64,000 nucleotides of DNA from Limnephilus marmoratus (Eukaryota; Arthropoda; Insecta; Trichoptera; Limnephilidae). This document shows, piece by piece, positions 1-58,900 of the stretch. The position numbers were made by a program, and so were the translations under genes. The notes beneath the pieces were generated by a model. It had not been told where the DNA came from. It searched no databases and was given only the letters and a program-made list of their open reading frames with translations. Location of the stretch: the NCBI GenBank assembly GCA_917880885.1, contig OU862922.1:23932627-23996626 (forward strand), written 5' to 3'. Each line of letters opens with the position of its first letter. Position 1 is the stretch's first letter.

Positions 1-46761
<46,761 letters not shown>

Positions 46762-47579
46762 ACTAGGTGTGTGCTGTCAAAATATTACAAAAATGTAAAT
46801 ATTGTCTTCCTGAACACGTAAATATTATCACTCGTAAGTTTTGTATCATGGTTTGTCACTGAGAAATTACATGACACATTTATACAGCAAATTATCCCGA
46901 ATACGACGCACATAAATTTGCGTAACCTATCATACACAAAACCTAAAGAATTGCACTTGACAATATTCTATTTGTATGCTTTCACGACCGAACACTGGCG
47001 ATAGCTCAAATTTTCGAATAAGTTTGCATTTCAACAGTTATCTAACAGAATAGTTGACAATTTGTACAAAATGGCGAGCGTAAAATTCCGTCAATTTAAG
47101 GTCGAGTATACGTTCACCGCGTCTCATATAACTACTCATTTCTGTTTCGGGCTTGAAAAAATACCAACCCGCCATCATTGATAGAATATGTGCTGCGCGC
47201 TCACAAATTCAATGCGTCTGATTGGCCCATTCAAACCTGCGATAAATTTGAACCAATCGTATAGCAGGATTTTCAACTCGGCGCAAAGAACATAAATTTG
47301 AAACATTATTTTAAGGTTATAATTTATCAACAAATATAAAAATAGATCAATGATAGCGCAACTAACTCATTCGGTAACCGATCTTCAACATATAACATAC
47401 GTTTTCAGCTTCATTCTACGCATTTATGAGACAATATTATGACATTTTGTAATGTTTTATTTTTTCCAATGACAATAAAATTCCAGGAAACATTTCTAAG
47501 TATTGTCTATGGAGCAAAATTGACAGCTATCAAATAATAGGCTCTACACACGACACACGACCCCGCACGACCCGATGTA

Positions 47580-47745
47580 ATGGCCGTTATACACAACATC
47601 TTTTTTCAGCCCGATTCCAATTAGACACAAAAGTCAACATTTTTCGCTCTACGCGATCGCTATTTTCACGTCGATCGCGAAAAATGTTGACTTTTATGTC
47701 TAATTGGAATCAGGCCGAAAAAAGACGTCGTGTATAACGGCCATA
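47580..47745. repeat. Hairpin MITE
   Basis: About 70-bp arms (AATGGCCGTTATACACAAC, CCAATTAGACACAAAAGTCA) surround a 25-base loop; nearly complete palindrome of 166 bp. Located about 0.8 kb upstream of the Ino80 start. Confidence 0.85.
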
Positions 47746-48094
47746 AAGCACTGCCTGCAGGGCTGCATGCAGAGTCATGGCAGAGAACCGCCTGCCGTAT
47801 TATTATTATTCTCCTGCCGGGCCATTAGAAGAAGGATTGCTTCCAATTTCCCCCAATCTTTGAGCAGAGTCTCTTCGAACCGAATCGTTAGTAGGCATAA
47901 ATGCCTGTGTATTATTATTATTCTACTGCCGTATTATTATTATTCTCCTGTCGGGCCATAGGCAGAGGATCGCTTCCAATTTGCCTCCAATCTTGGTTTA
48001 TTATGGACCGACGTGTTCGAACATGACTCCGACCCGATTTCTCGTCATTAAAATGAGAAAAAGAAATGATAATAAATAATTAAAATAGTTGGTA

Positions 48095-48235
48095 TATTTG
48101 CGGCACGTTCCAGAGTGGAAGATACTCTCGGTATCGCCCTGGTGTAAGACCACAATTCAGAATTGAAAAGTTGCTTGAAATAGCTTTAGCCAGTGAAATG
48201 TCTTTAGTGTTTGGTGACCAGATCTGAATAAAAAG
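48095..48235 (+). repeat. tRNA-derived SINE, copy 3 (body only)
   Basis: CACGTTCCAGAGTGGAAGAT, GGTGTAAGACCACAATTCAG and GTGACCAGATCTGAATA match the body of the SINE family. The tRNA-like head is missing. Confidence 0.65.
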
Positions 48236-49367
48236 ACGTAGCTCTGCATCGACTTATCTTACCAATGTATTGTAATTTTCCTACTAGGTATTTTATTTTT
48301 CCATCTTGCATGGTAAAGTATTTAGTTTCGATTTTATTTCGTTTTTTACTTTGTTTTTGCTTTTGATTTTGTCTTCTATTTTGTTTTTGATTTTGTTTTT
48401 TGGTTTTGCATTGATTTTGTTGTGCTTATTTAGATGTTCTTTGTAATAAATATAAAAATGGCGTGTAAAAGCCCAGCCGGGCGTGAAATTCAAAATAAAT
48501 AAATAAATGCACGTCTCGGGGCCCCTTTACCATAGGGGTCCTAGCCGATGCGGGGCCCCTAGGCAGTTGCCTACATTGCCTTATGGATAATACGGCCCTG
48601 GCCATAGTGACTGAATTTTCGAACAGTTTAAAACTTGGTGCATGCAAATCGGATGTATAGTTTTTCTAATATATATGTTGTCAACCAGGTTAAAAACGTA
48701 GTCCCGAGAAAACCGCATTCAAAGTTTTTTTGAAGGATAATTCAACAAACAAAATGTTTAAAACGGTTTCTTATAAAGTGCTGTATCTCCGGCAATTTTA
48801 CGAATTTTCTTAAAGAATTTGGTAAGAGCATTAAACAAATGCATCTTTCAGAAAATGAAATAAAAAAAGTTTTTTTCTTACAATGCCCTGGTGCCTTATA
48901 GCCTTGTTTAGGATTTGCTCAAACGAACGTGGAAACGTTTGAAGGCCCCAGGACCAGAAGCCCTTGTGAACTGAAATAAAAGCTTGCTTCTAAAACCAGG
49001 GGGGGGAGACCTCATTTAGATTTAAGCCACGAATAATTTCATGAAAACTGCATTTGCAGAAACATAGTGCCCCAATCCACATGCTATTTTCGTAATTCTT
49101 TAACTTAGAACAATAATTTTAGAACCATAAAAATGTAAGATTGTAAGTTCGTAATTTTCTTTCGGATTAATATGCACGATAAACAAATAAAAAAAGAAAA
49201 AGAGATTTTCAGAAAAAAAAACTTTCAAAATACATGTCGTAAAAGACGCACTTATTTTCTTAGAAATATTTCGATGGCGCAGATAGAAGAAGAAAAAAAA
49301 CGGAGAAAATTGACATATTTAACTCGTTTTTGGATTTATTGTCCTTCATAGCATTTTAAGTTTCCGC

Positions 49368-49396
49368 TATCGATATTCTTATCGGGATCGATATAA
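49368..49396 (+). promoter_or_regulatory. DRE motif pair upstream of Tmem39
   Basis: A perfect TATCGATA (49,368-49,375) is followed 11 bases later by ATCGATAT. In insects this is the DREF/BEAF-type element of housekeeping promoters. It lies about 295 bases before the Tmem39 start codon, between the two divergent genes. No TATA box is evident nearby. Confidence 0.5.
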
Positions 49397-49669
49397 AAAA
49401 AAAATTCTGTGTTATTTTATTTATATTTATAAAATAACATAGAAACAGTGTTACAAATTTGACTTCATGCCCCGGATAAAAAACAATTTTGGGGAAAATA
49501 ATGTCGATACTGGCAGCACAAATGTATTTTGGTCTTTTTCCCATTTTGACGTTTGACGCATTTGACGTGTGCCAGATTTGTTGTTATTGCTTTTCAGTTT
49601 TCTATTGTTATGAACAACGTGTCCGTGAGGTGCCAAGGATTGACTATTATAAACTTTAACATGTGAGTG

Positions 49670-49918
49670 ATGAGTTGTACGGAAAATGAAAGCGGACCTC
49701 TTGTTAAGTATATTCTACCGGCGGTATTCGGCGGGTTGACTCTGCTGTTGGCCAAACGTTGGGCCAATATCCAGGCGCCTCATATATCGACAACCGCAGT
49801 GTCGAGGCGGCGTCGAATCGTAAAAGACCCTCTCGTCAAACGACCTATTACTCTAAATAGTACCAAAGTTATGACACAAACTTCCAACTCCAAAAGGGTG
49901 GATTCAGCTATAAGAAAG
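49670..49918 (+). CDS. Tmem39a: Tmem39 exon 1 (N-terminal extension)
   Basis: The ATG at 49,670 opens MSCTENESGPLVKYIL, followed by a hydrophobic segment (PAVFGGLTLLL), then a basic Thr/Ser-rich tail. The donor AAAG|GTAAGA leaves phase 0 and joins in frame to exon 2. I do not recognise this segment in vertebrate TMEM39. It could be a lineage-specific extension, or a leader of an alternative transcript with true initiation at 50,119. Confidence 0.65.
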
Positions 49919-52900
49919 GTAAGATTATAAACAACAATCCAGTCTTTTTTTATGTACCGTGAATGCAGCTGCAAATCAAACGTCAAATGATGAAGTTGGT
50001 AACCATAATAAACAAAGTCACATTGATTTAATTATTTGTCGACTTTGACATTAATTTATTAACTTGTTTGTAGACTTCTACGCCATATTTAGCTCCAGAG
50101 GAAGATTCATTGGTTATTATGCCCCCGGGTAACCGCCGTTTGCAGCGAAGCACCCGCGTGTCCCCGCCCGCGCCCCCGGCGGCCCCGGTGCCTAGCAGCA
50201 GCGAGTATGTGAAGTGTAACTTCAGCGCCAACACGGGGGCCAGTCTGTCCACACTGGGGTACGAACTGCCGTTCGCCCCGAGGCATATCCCCTTCCCCAA
50301 CATCCCCTATGACGGGGACTTGCTGTTTGAGTGTATGATGTTTGTATTCACCGCGCTGGCTGCTGGGAGTCAGTTCCTGAACTTGTACAGAACAGTGTGG
50401 TGGTTACCGCACTCATACACTAGTCAGACTATGGTGAGTTTACTATAATTATCACAATACATTCAATCTTACAATTACTCTCTACCTATTGCAAAACATA
50501 TCACTTGGCCAAATCAATAATTGAAGGAGTTACAGCGCCCTTGGGGTGATATTTTAATAGATTGACTTATTTCATGTTATATGCGCATATATTGTAATGG
50601 CTTACAAACAACCATTTCTAAGAGAATTTTTTATTCAATTGTGTTTTGCAATAGGTAGTCTTTACTTTACTAAAAAATTGTAATTCTCTTGCATTTAGTT
50701 ATATTTTGATCTTGCATACCTACGTCTTTTATATTATTTAGAGCATGGGTCTCCAAACTACAGTCCGCAGGCCAAATCTAGCCTGCCAGTGTCATCAATC
50801 CGGCCCCGCGACAGCTAATAACCAGTGTCTTCAATCAGGCCCGCGACAGCTAATGGCCTATTGTTGTTGTGATAAGTTGTAGAAAAAACACAGAATGATA
50901 CAGTTTTATTTTCTTACTAGGACCTAATGACATGTATAATATCGAACCAACGAGGTTATTCACGAAAAAGTACCACTAGCTCTGTAAAGGCCCTGATCGA
51001 CGAGCGAGTAAAACCGCGGTCTTATGGCTTGTCGGTAAAGCTCGCCGGTGTATCATTGTAATACAGCAGTTTTTTGAGTTGACGAGTCTGGCACGCGGCT
51101 CGTCACGTTTGCTTAATTTTTTGCTCGGCTCGTCGTTCAAAACCGCATGTCGATCACGGCCGGCGAGCCAAGTTGCCAGTTATCGGCGACAGCGCTAGAG
51201 GACGGACGTCAAATTTTAATAATGGATCTGCGAACTCACAGTCACGATTCCGTAATAGAATTCATAAATGGCTTCCGAGAGTGTCCCTGTTTATGGCAAA
51301 CTAAATTAGGTTTGGGTTTTACCTTCTACCAGGTATCTCATTGTAGCAGTCAAATGTTCATGAGGAGAAATACCTTCTCTGCAATTCTTCAGACAGACAT
51401 TCTCAGATAATTTCTGTAATCGAGTGGTTCTGCTGACAATTCTCGAATTAAATGTGTATGCGATAATGCTTGCCTTTTCTCAATCCAACTTTTAACCCAA
51501 ACTCTCGGGCGTTTTACGCTTTTTTTTCTTAATTTCGTGGTATACTATTGTCTGAACTTCAGACCTTAGAATTTAACTATATTTAGCCAGGATTCACACC
51601 TCTCGAGATCCTACATAAAACATTAGGTGAGAGCTCTCATAGCTAGTTAGATAAATTGTCAACAGATGTCAGAAGGTACAAAACTCTGGTCAGGCCAGGA
51701 TATTATTCTATAAATAGCTGTTTTTTAGGGTGATATACCCTCTTTCTCCTCTTCGCTTCGCTGAAACCACACTTAATTAACTAGTAACTCCTTGGTCTGT
51801 CTCGGGTAGTTTGTATCTTCCGGTTATTAAAATGTAATTGGAAATAGAATCAATAAACTCAAGAGTCCCTTAAAAATTGTCCTGAAGATGAGTCTTTCAT
51901 TACCAGTTCCTTACCTTAAAACTTTACAACTATAATACCAAGATAACACAAAGCTTCAGACTCCGAACAAGACATGTTAACCTCAATTCGACTACGATAC
52001 AACTGTTTCACTCGCTAGTCGATCAGCACCAACGAGCCGCGAGTAAAGCCGATGTTCTTTAAAAACCGCAGTATAGGCTCGATCACCCACTTTAGCGATG
52101 GATAGAGGGTACTACCACCACCTATTTCCGCAAGAAACTACTAGATGTCGTCGAGTGTCACGGTCATGACAAAACAGTACAACACAATAGTAATTTAACT
52201 AGAGAATTTAGTATGCGTATGCACATTCAGGGCGCGTACTCGGCGACTAGTCTAGAAATAATAGATAATGGCAGGAAAATTTTAACGGTTTTGGCCCTTG
52301 GAACTTACTGGAGTAATTAGTATGGCCGTAAGGCTGGAATGTTTGGAGACCCTTGATTTAATATAACGTTGATAAGATGACTGGTGGCAAGTCATTGTTA
52401 TAAGAAGGCTATAATAACATACCTCAATAATAATAATCAATGTTAGTATAATACTATTCTTCTTCATGGGTTCTATTCATGATTGCTGTTCCACAAAATG
52501 TGGATTACGTGTTTGTAAAAGCTCGTATAGACGAATAATATATATTACTATGTTAATATTTACTATGTATTATGTTAATATTGTATATTAAGTTTCTTTT
52601 CATAATTTAATAATCCTAACCTCAATGTTTGCAGAACTTCTACCTTATAGACCGGCACTTAGTGCTGTTCATCCTGGTGGTACTGGGGAGGCGCTTGCTC
52701 TTCTGTCTCGTCAAGGCAGGCGCAACAGCTGTCACACCTGCTAAATTCCTTCCTCTCATCACACAGATACTGAGGTATAACACAAATGAATTGTTTTTTT
52801 AAAACAATTTTTTTTATGCTTAGTTTTAAAAATGGCTCATCTTACGATTTTTCTACCTAAAGTTACTGATAATGAAAACACATTTTATTAGAAAAAATGT

Positions 52901-55900
52901 ATATTATATACGTTAGTTATCCTCACCTCACTTTATTTGTTGTTTCATGCAAAAATAATTAATAAAAAATTTACAAAATTTCATGTTTTTTCAAATTGCG
53001 GTTGGAAACTTTAGGTTAACTTTTTGGTTAATTTTTAGATTTGAATAAATAGCGTGGTGTTTTCTCTTTCCAATTTCCAATACCGTTTAGATCTTATTTC
53101 TCACTATGATAAAAAGGGAGACAAAATTTCTATGAGACCCTTCCCCCCTCCCAGATTTGCCTCCCACTCCCGTAATTCCTCCTTGCTGCTGAACCATATG
53201 AAATACACTTCTTTTTCGAACAACTCGCGCGCAACCTATTTTAATTTTTTTAAACAAATTTTATAATGCCAGAGCTTACCATTATATATAGAAACCTTCA
53301 AGGGTGTGCGCACAACAACTCACCAAAGTTTCATCGCAATCGGATGATTGGTATAGAAAATAATTTCATAACGCTAGAGCTCACTATTATATATAGAAAC
53401 CATCATGAGCATGCGCACAACAAATCACCAAAGTTTCATCGCAATCTGACGATATGGCAGCGCATAAAATATTAACAAAATAAATTGATTTTTATATAAA
53501 AGAAGATTTGTAAATTAATGAAATATTGTTGAAATAACCTCATTTAATATTATTGTTATAAATATATTATGTATTAAAATTATGTTGCAAAAGACCATTT
53601 ATAATTACAAAACAATTAATAGAACAAACAATTATAGAAAAAACTTAAATTGTTATCATCATTGCATAATATATCACCAAGCAACATGACTCAAACTAGA
53701 AAGTTCAATCCCTATATATATTCCCGTCCTTTGCCTCTTAATCCTAATCCTATCTTCCTCCTCCCATCATTTTGTGAAAAACGTATAAGTTATTACGAAA
53801 ATAGTGTAAGCCGGCGTGCGGAGGACGATTGGCATTTTACCCTAGTGCAGTAAGGATTAACGATAGTTTCACCTTTTGCATGTTATTAATGGAATTATTG
53901 AATGTTTTCCAGGTTCATAGTGTTTGGAATAGTAGTGGGTGCTTTGGGATGGTGCACCTATCACTTGATACAAACCCACCCCATACTGAGTATCTTCTAT
54001 CTGTGTTCTCCGTGAGTACCATCACTGCATTTTCACCATACTCATTTCTTGTAACTTAATTCTTACCCCCTAATACTAAAATACTAATATCTGTTCTGGA
54101 TCTTTCCCAGTGGCGTAGAGAGGGGGGGGGGGCGGTCTGCCCCAGGTGCCACCCAACAGGGGGGTGACACTCGACCGCGGAAAAAAAATTACGAAGGATA
54201 TTGTCACCAAAGTATTGTATACATGAACACGGTCTGTTATTTTCTTTCATATGTTCCCCGTGGAGTGCCCCGAATTTTGTGTCTAGGTCTTTTTGAACAT
54301 GGCCTATATTTGTGGAGAAATCTGAAATTCTCTAGTCACCCCCCCCCCCCCCCCCCCCCCCCCAGGATGGACCAATTTTATGAAGTCGAAATTAGCATTA
54401 GGGGGTGAAATCCGCCCGGATGCCACCCATGCTAGCTACGCCACTGATCTTTCCGTCTGTTTGTAAATCTGGTTCAATAAACACTGATTTATTTTCAATT
54501 TAAGTGATATTTTCAAAATTGAAACTGACTGTTAAGAATTGAAACAAGTGATAAAGCACCTATCTATGACCAGTGGCATAGCTAGGGGGGGGCGGCCCGC
54601 AATTCTCTAGCCACCCCCCCCCACCCCTCAAGAAGGACCAATATTTTATGATGTCGAAATTTGCGTTTAATGCGTTTACTTTAATGGGGGGGGGGGGGGT
54701 TGACATCCGCCCCGGATGCCACCTATGCTAGCTACGCCACTGCCTACGTATGACCACTCGAGCGATGGCTATCCAAATTTAGGTGGGTGATTTAAAAAAA
54801 ATAAAACTATTTTTTTTGTATAAAACATAAAAATATGAGACAAACAGTGAAATCTATTATATTCTTTAACCTCAAAAGGTGGATTCATTGGTTTTAAACT
54901 GCAGGAAACAGTTGGGCCAGTATCATCTTTTGGGAACCTGTACGGAGGGTCGTTTTAACTAAAGAAAGTTCTGGGAAGGAAAAAGTATGGAGGGTGGGTA
55001 GGTATCTGGAGGTTAGTTTGTTCAGGAGAGAATCCCTTTCATTGTTGTGCAAGACGTTAGGTCGAGAGAGTACGACTGAAGAGGTCAAAGGGTGTCCCTC
55101 AACCGGCCTCTCCCGATCCGATCTGCCAAGTAGCAAACCTCACCCACCCAGGCACCTGTGCTAAGTCAGCAAACGTAGCAAATCATTTGGGGTGATTAAT
55201 GGCGGAGGTGTTGGTTAGCAACCGGATGATTCCCAGGAGGCAGGAACCCACATCTGCCTGCCAAATCAATTTATTCCGCCGTTCTTACAATAGTTGGTGG
55301 TGTAATGGTCAGCATAGTTGCATTCCAAACAGTAGATCAGGGTTTGATTCTCGGATGTCACAATAAAAAAAAAATGTATATTTGTATTCATATACTTTTT
55401 ATTTTCACGGGTCTGCGCTTGTGAATTTGTAAAACTGGAAGGAAAATATTAAAATAGAACTCTCAAATATGATCAAAGTTAAGAAAAACTAGAATGTTGT
55501 CATTTTGTTTAGGTTTAATTTAAACATGAATAGATTGTTCTTCTTCTTCTTCTTCTTCTTTCGTATGGTGATTGTGATAACTGTTTATCGGTGAATCTGA
55601 TATACTATTTTCGTTACATCCCTAGTTACGTCCCTCAGTGAAAGAATGGTGGATAGTTTAATCCTATCTGAAAATCAACCAAATATCTTTCTTCTAAACA
55701 TGATCAATTAGGTAACTTAGTGAAAGTGTGTACAGGTTTGGGTTCCGCCTGTCCCCCCTGCTGTAGGTGAGTGTGCGGTGTGTGACGGCCGCGCATTGCT
55801 GCCCTCTGCCGCCTAATCTAACCCTAACCGCAATCAACTAGCTAACCTAACTGCAATCAACTAGTTAACATAACCCAACCGCAATCAACTAGTTAACATA

Positions 55901-58900
55901 ACCTAACCACAATCGACTAGTCATTTTAACCTAACCACAATCAACTAGTTAACTTAACCTAACCACAATCGACTAGTCAATTTAACCTAAACCAGTTAAC
56001 TTAACCTAACCGCAATCAACTTGTTAACTTATTCTTACCGCAATCAACTAGTTAACTTAACCTAACCGCAATCAACTAGTTAACATAACCTAACCGCAAT
56101 CAACTAGTTAACTTAACTTAACCGCAATCAACTAGTTAACATAACCTAACCGCAATCAACTAGTCAATTTAACCTAACCACAATCAACTAGTTAAATTAA
56201 CCTAACTAGTTAACTTAAGGGGGCATACATTAATTACATGAGCTCAAAAGAAGAGGGGGGGGGGGGGGGGGGGGTCCAGCAAAATCTCACGTTACTTGAA
56301 AAGAATATACGAAGTGGCCCAAAGTTATCTCACCAAGGGGGGGGGGGAGGGGTCTAGATTGGAAGAAAAACTGCTCACGTAATTAATGTATGCCCCCTAA
56401 CCTAACCGCAATCAACTAGTTAACTTAGCCGCAATCAACTAGTTAACTTTACCTAACCGCAATCAACTAGTTAACTTTACCTAACCGCAATCAACTAGTG
56501 AATTTAACCTAACCGCAATCAACTAGTTAACTTTACCTAACCGCAATCAACTAGTTAACTTTACCTAACCGCAATCAACTAGTGAACTTAACCTAACCGC
56601 AATCAACTAGTTAACTTAACCGTAACTGCAATCAACCAAGTAACTTGGTCCCCAGTGCCAGCGTGTACCTGCTGTTATTTGGGTGCCACTTGTCCCCCCT
56701 GCTGCAGGTGGGCGCGGGGGGCGTGACAGCCCCGCACTGCTGTGCCGCCGCCGCTCCGGCCGTGCGTCTCGAGGTTGACGAGCTAAAAGCGGACTTCAAC
56801 GCCCGCCTGAAGCAGGTCATCTTCAGCTCCGTGGTGGGAGCGTACTACTCCAGCTATATTCCCTGGTGCTTTGCGCAGGTATGCTTTGTTTTGGTTGGAA
56901 ATTACGGTGCAAACTTATATGGGCCAAATGTTTCTTGAAATTTGTTACATTATCATCGAGAATAAGGTACTCCAGTCCCTTTTTATTTTTTTTTAAATTC
57001 GATAATGATCTAACTTGAATAACGGTATATGTATATATTTTTATTGTTATAGTTAGTATTAATAGTTATAATTTTCCGGTCTTTTTAATTTTTCAACTGA
57101 TTGAAAATGAACAGTATCATCATTGAATATCAATAGTTATGAATGAAAAGCATTACATACCTTTTGCAGCCCTTCCTGTATTTTGACGTGTACCGGGTGA
57201 TTAGGCACCTGGCCCTGGTTTGGCTGGGCCTGTTCACCCAACACGCCACCCACTGCCTCTCCGCCAAGTATTGTGATCACCTCCACAGAGCAGCGCTTCA
57301 CCTGGGGAGGTAATTATCAAACGTTGAAAAGTTTACCACAGATTTTTTCTTTACAAAGCACTCTTTAAAAATCTGTCACCTTATTATAATGATTATTACT
57401 AGGGATGCTATGGAGCACCGTAACCGTAACTGAAACTATCGGATATCCGAAATAAAAAAAAAATATCAATCAATTAATGACAGGTTACGACAGGTTTTTG
57501 TTTATTTTGCCCAGCTGAGCCGTCACTTGTCACACAAGCCGCGCGTCTCTTGCAATTTGCATTGTTTATGATTAAAATTCTAATATCCGTAATTAGCGGA
57601 TAATCCGAAATTATTTCATATCCGTAACCGTATCTGAAACCGGTATAATATTATTCCTATATCATATTTTGAAATATTTTTATTTTATTTTAGTAAGCTA
57701 TTAGTACTCAAGGATAACAATCGTATTTTCGAAAATATCAATTACAAAATGTATTTAACAATGCAATTTACAATTTACCTTAAAAAAGTATATGACTAAA
57801 TACTATTCTAAATGTTCTGTAGACAAATTGTATCTACGATCGCTTAATATACTCGTATTTTTGTAAGCTGAAAAGGAGCGTTAACGTCTACTGATGCGAC
57901 TGGAAGAATTTAAATTTGGGTACGAATTTTGAACTTATTGTGCTGGGCAAAATTTCACCTGCCTCGTTGATGAAGCTATCAATTTGGCACAAGGGTTCAA
58001 ACACTGGGTTATTGTTAAGTAGTTTTCAAACTTTTCTTTGAGTTTACTCGGGAATAGCTCTGGCAACAAGGAATTCATAAGGCGAATTTTCTTCATAACC
58101 TGAGTAGATTCATTCATGAGTTCATTCTTGAGTTGCCATCCATGAATTTCAAGCGTTTTCACTAGCCGCGAAGCGATTGGTTCAATAGCCGTGCACTTAG
58201 CTATCTGACGTTTATAGTGTCACTATGTGAACGATGAACGAGATCGAGCGTATTTATGCAAGATCTCATTTTTTTGCTAAAATATGCAACTACCGCTGAA
58301 AAGGTTCTAAATATGCAAATGCATATGCAAATATGCATTTGCATATAATCCGGTCTTTAGTCATAAGTATTGCCATTTAAAAAAAATTAAAATATAAGAA
58401 AATTCTCCCTTCAAAAAAATTACCCATTCTTTCAGCCAGAGTTTGACTCGAATGCCCGAAGATAATTCATTGCCTTTAATACAGTTTCCAACTTATATTT
58501 TCCCTTTTCCAGATGGGTACGGGGTGGTCCTGCAGGTGCCACGTCTATCCAGCCTCCGGGGGCCTCAGGGGACAGGCCTGGCAGTGGAGGACCCGCCTGG
58601 TGCCAGCGCACTCTGTGGGCTGCGGGGGCCTCCGTGCGCCATGGCCGCTCGCTGTTCACGGCGAGGGGCTGCATGACGGCTGCGGAACCGGGAAATGAGA
58701 TGCATGTTAGGTTCTATGTAAGTACTCAACATATTAAGGCGCTTTACAAAGCTAGAAAATGACTTCTATCTGAAGTTAATTTACTTGATGTGTAATAAGT
58801 TTTATAAATTTAGAAAATTTCGGCACAAACTGCTAACTGCAAGTTGAAACAATAATTTCAAACTTTATATTTCACAATTACTTTCTGGATCAACTCTGGA

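Larger units (their letters stand above)
46762..49669. other. Intergenic region between divergent Ino80 and Tmem39
   Basis: Contains the hairpin element at 47,580-47,745, a partial SINE at 48,100-48,235, and DRE motifs near 49,368. No further coding potential was seen. The Ino80 promoter must lie just right of 46,762, but no TATA or Inr is convincing. Confidence 0.5.

Noticed and set aside
55738..55780. Use of the left exon 5 copy as the real exon.
   Set aside because: It has an in-frame TAG and loses the conserved residues, while the right copy is open and matches TMEM39 in phase.
55815..56640. CCTAACC motifs suggested insect telomere repeat (TTAGG)n or an interstitial telomere.
   Set aside because: The unit is 24-28 bp with CGCAATCAACTAGT, not a pentamer, and it lies inside an intron of an intact gene.
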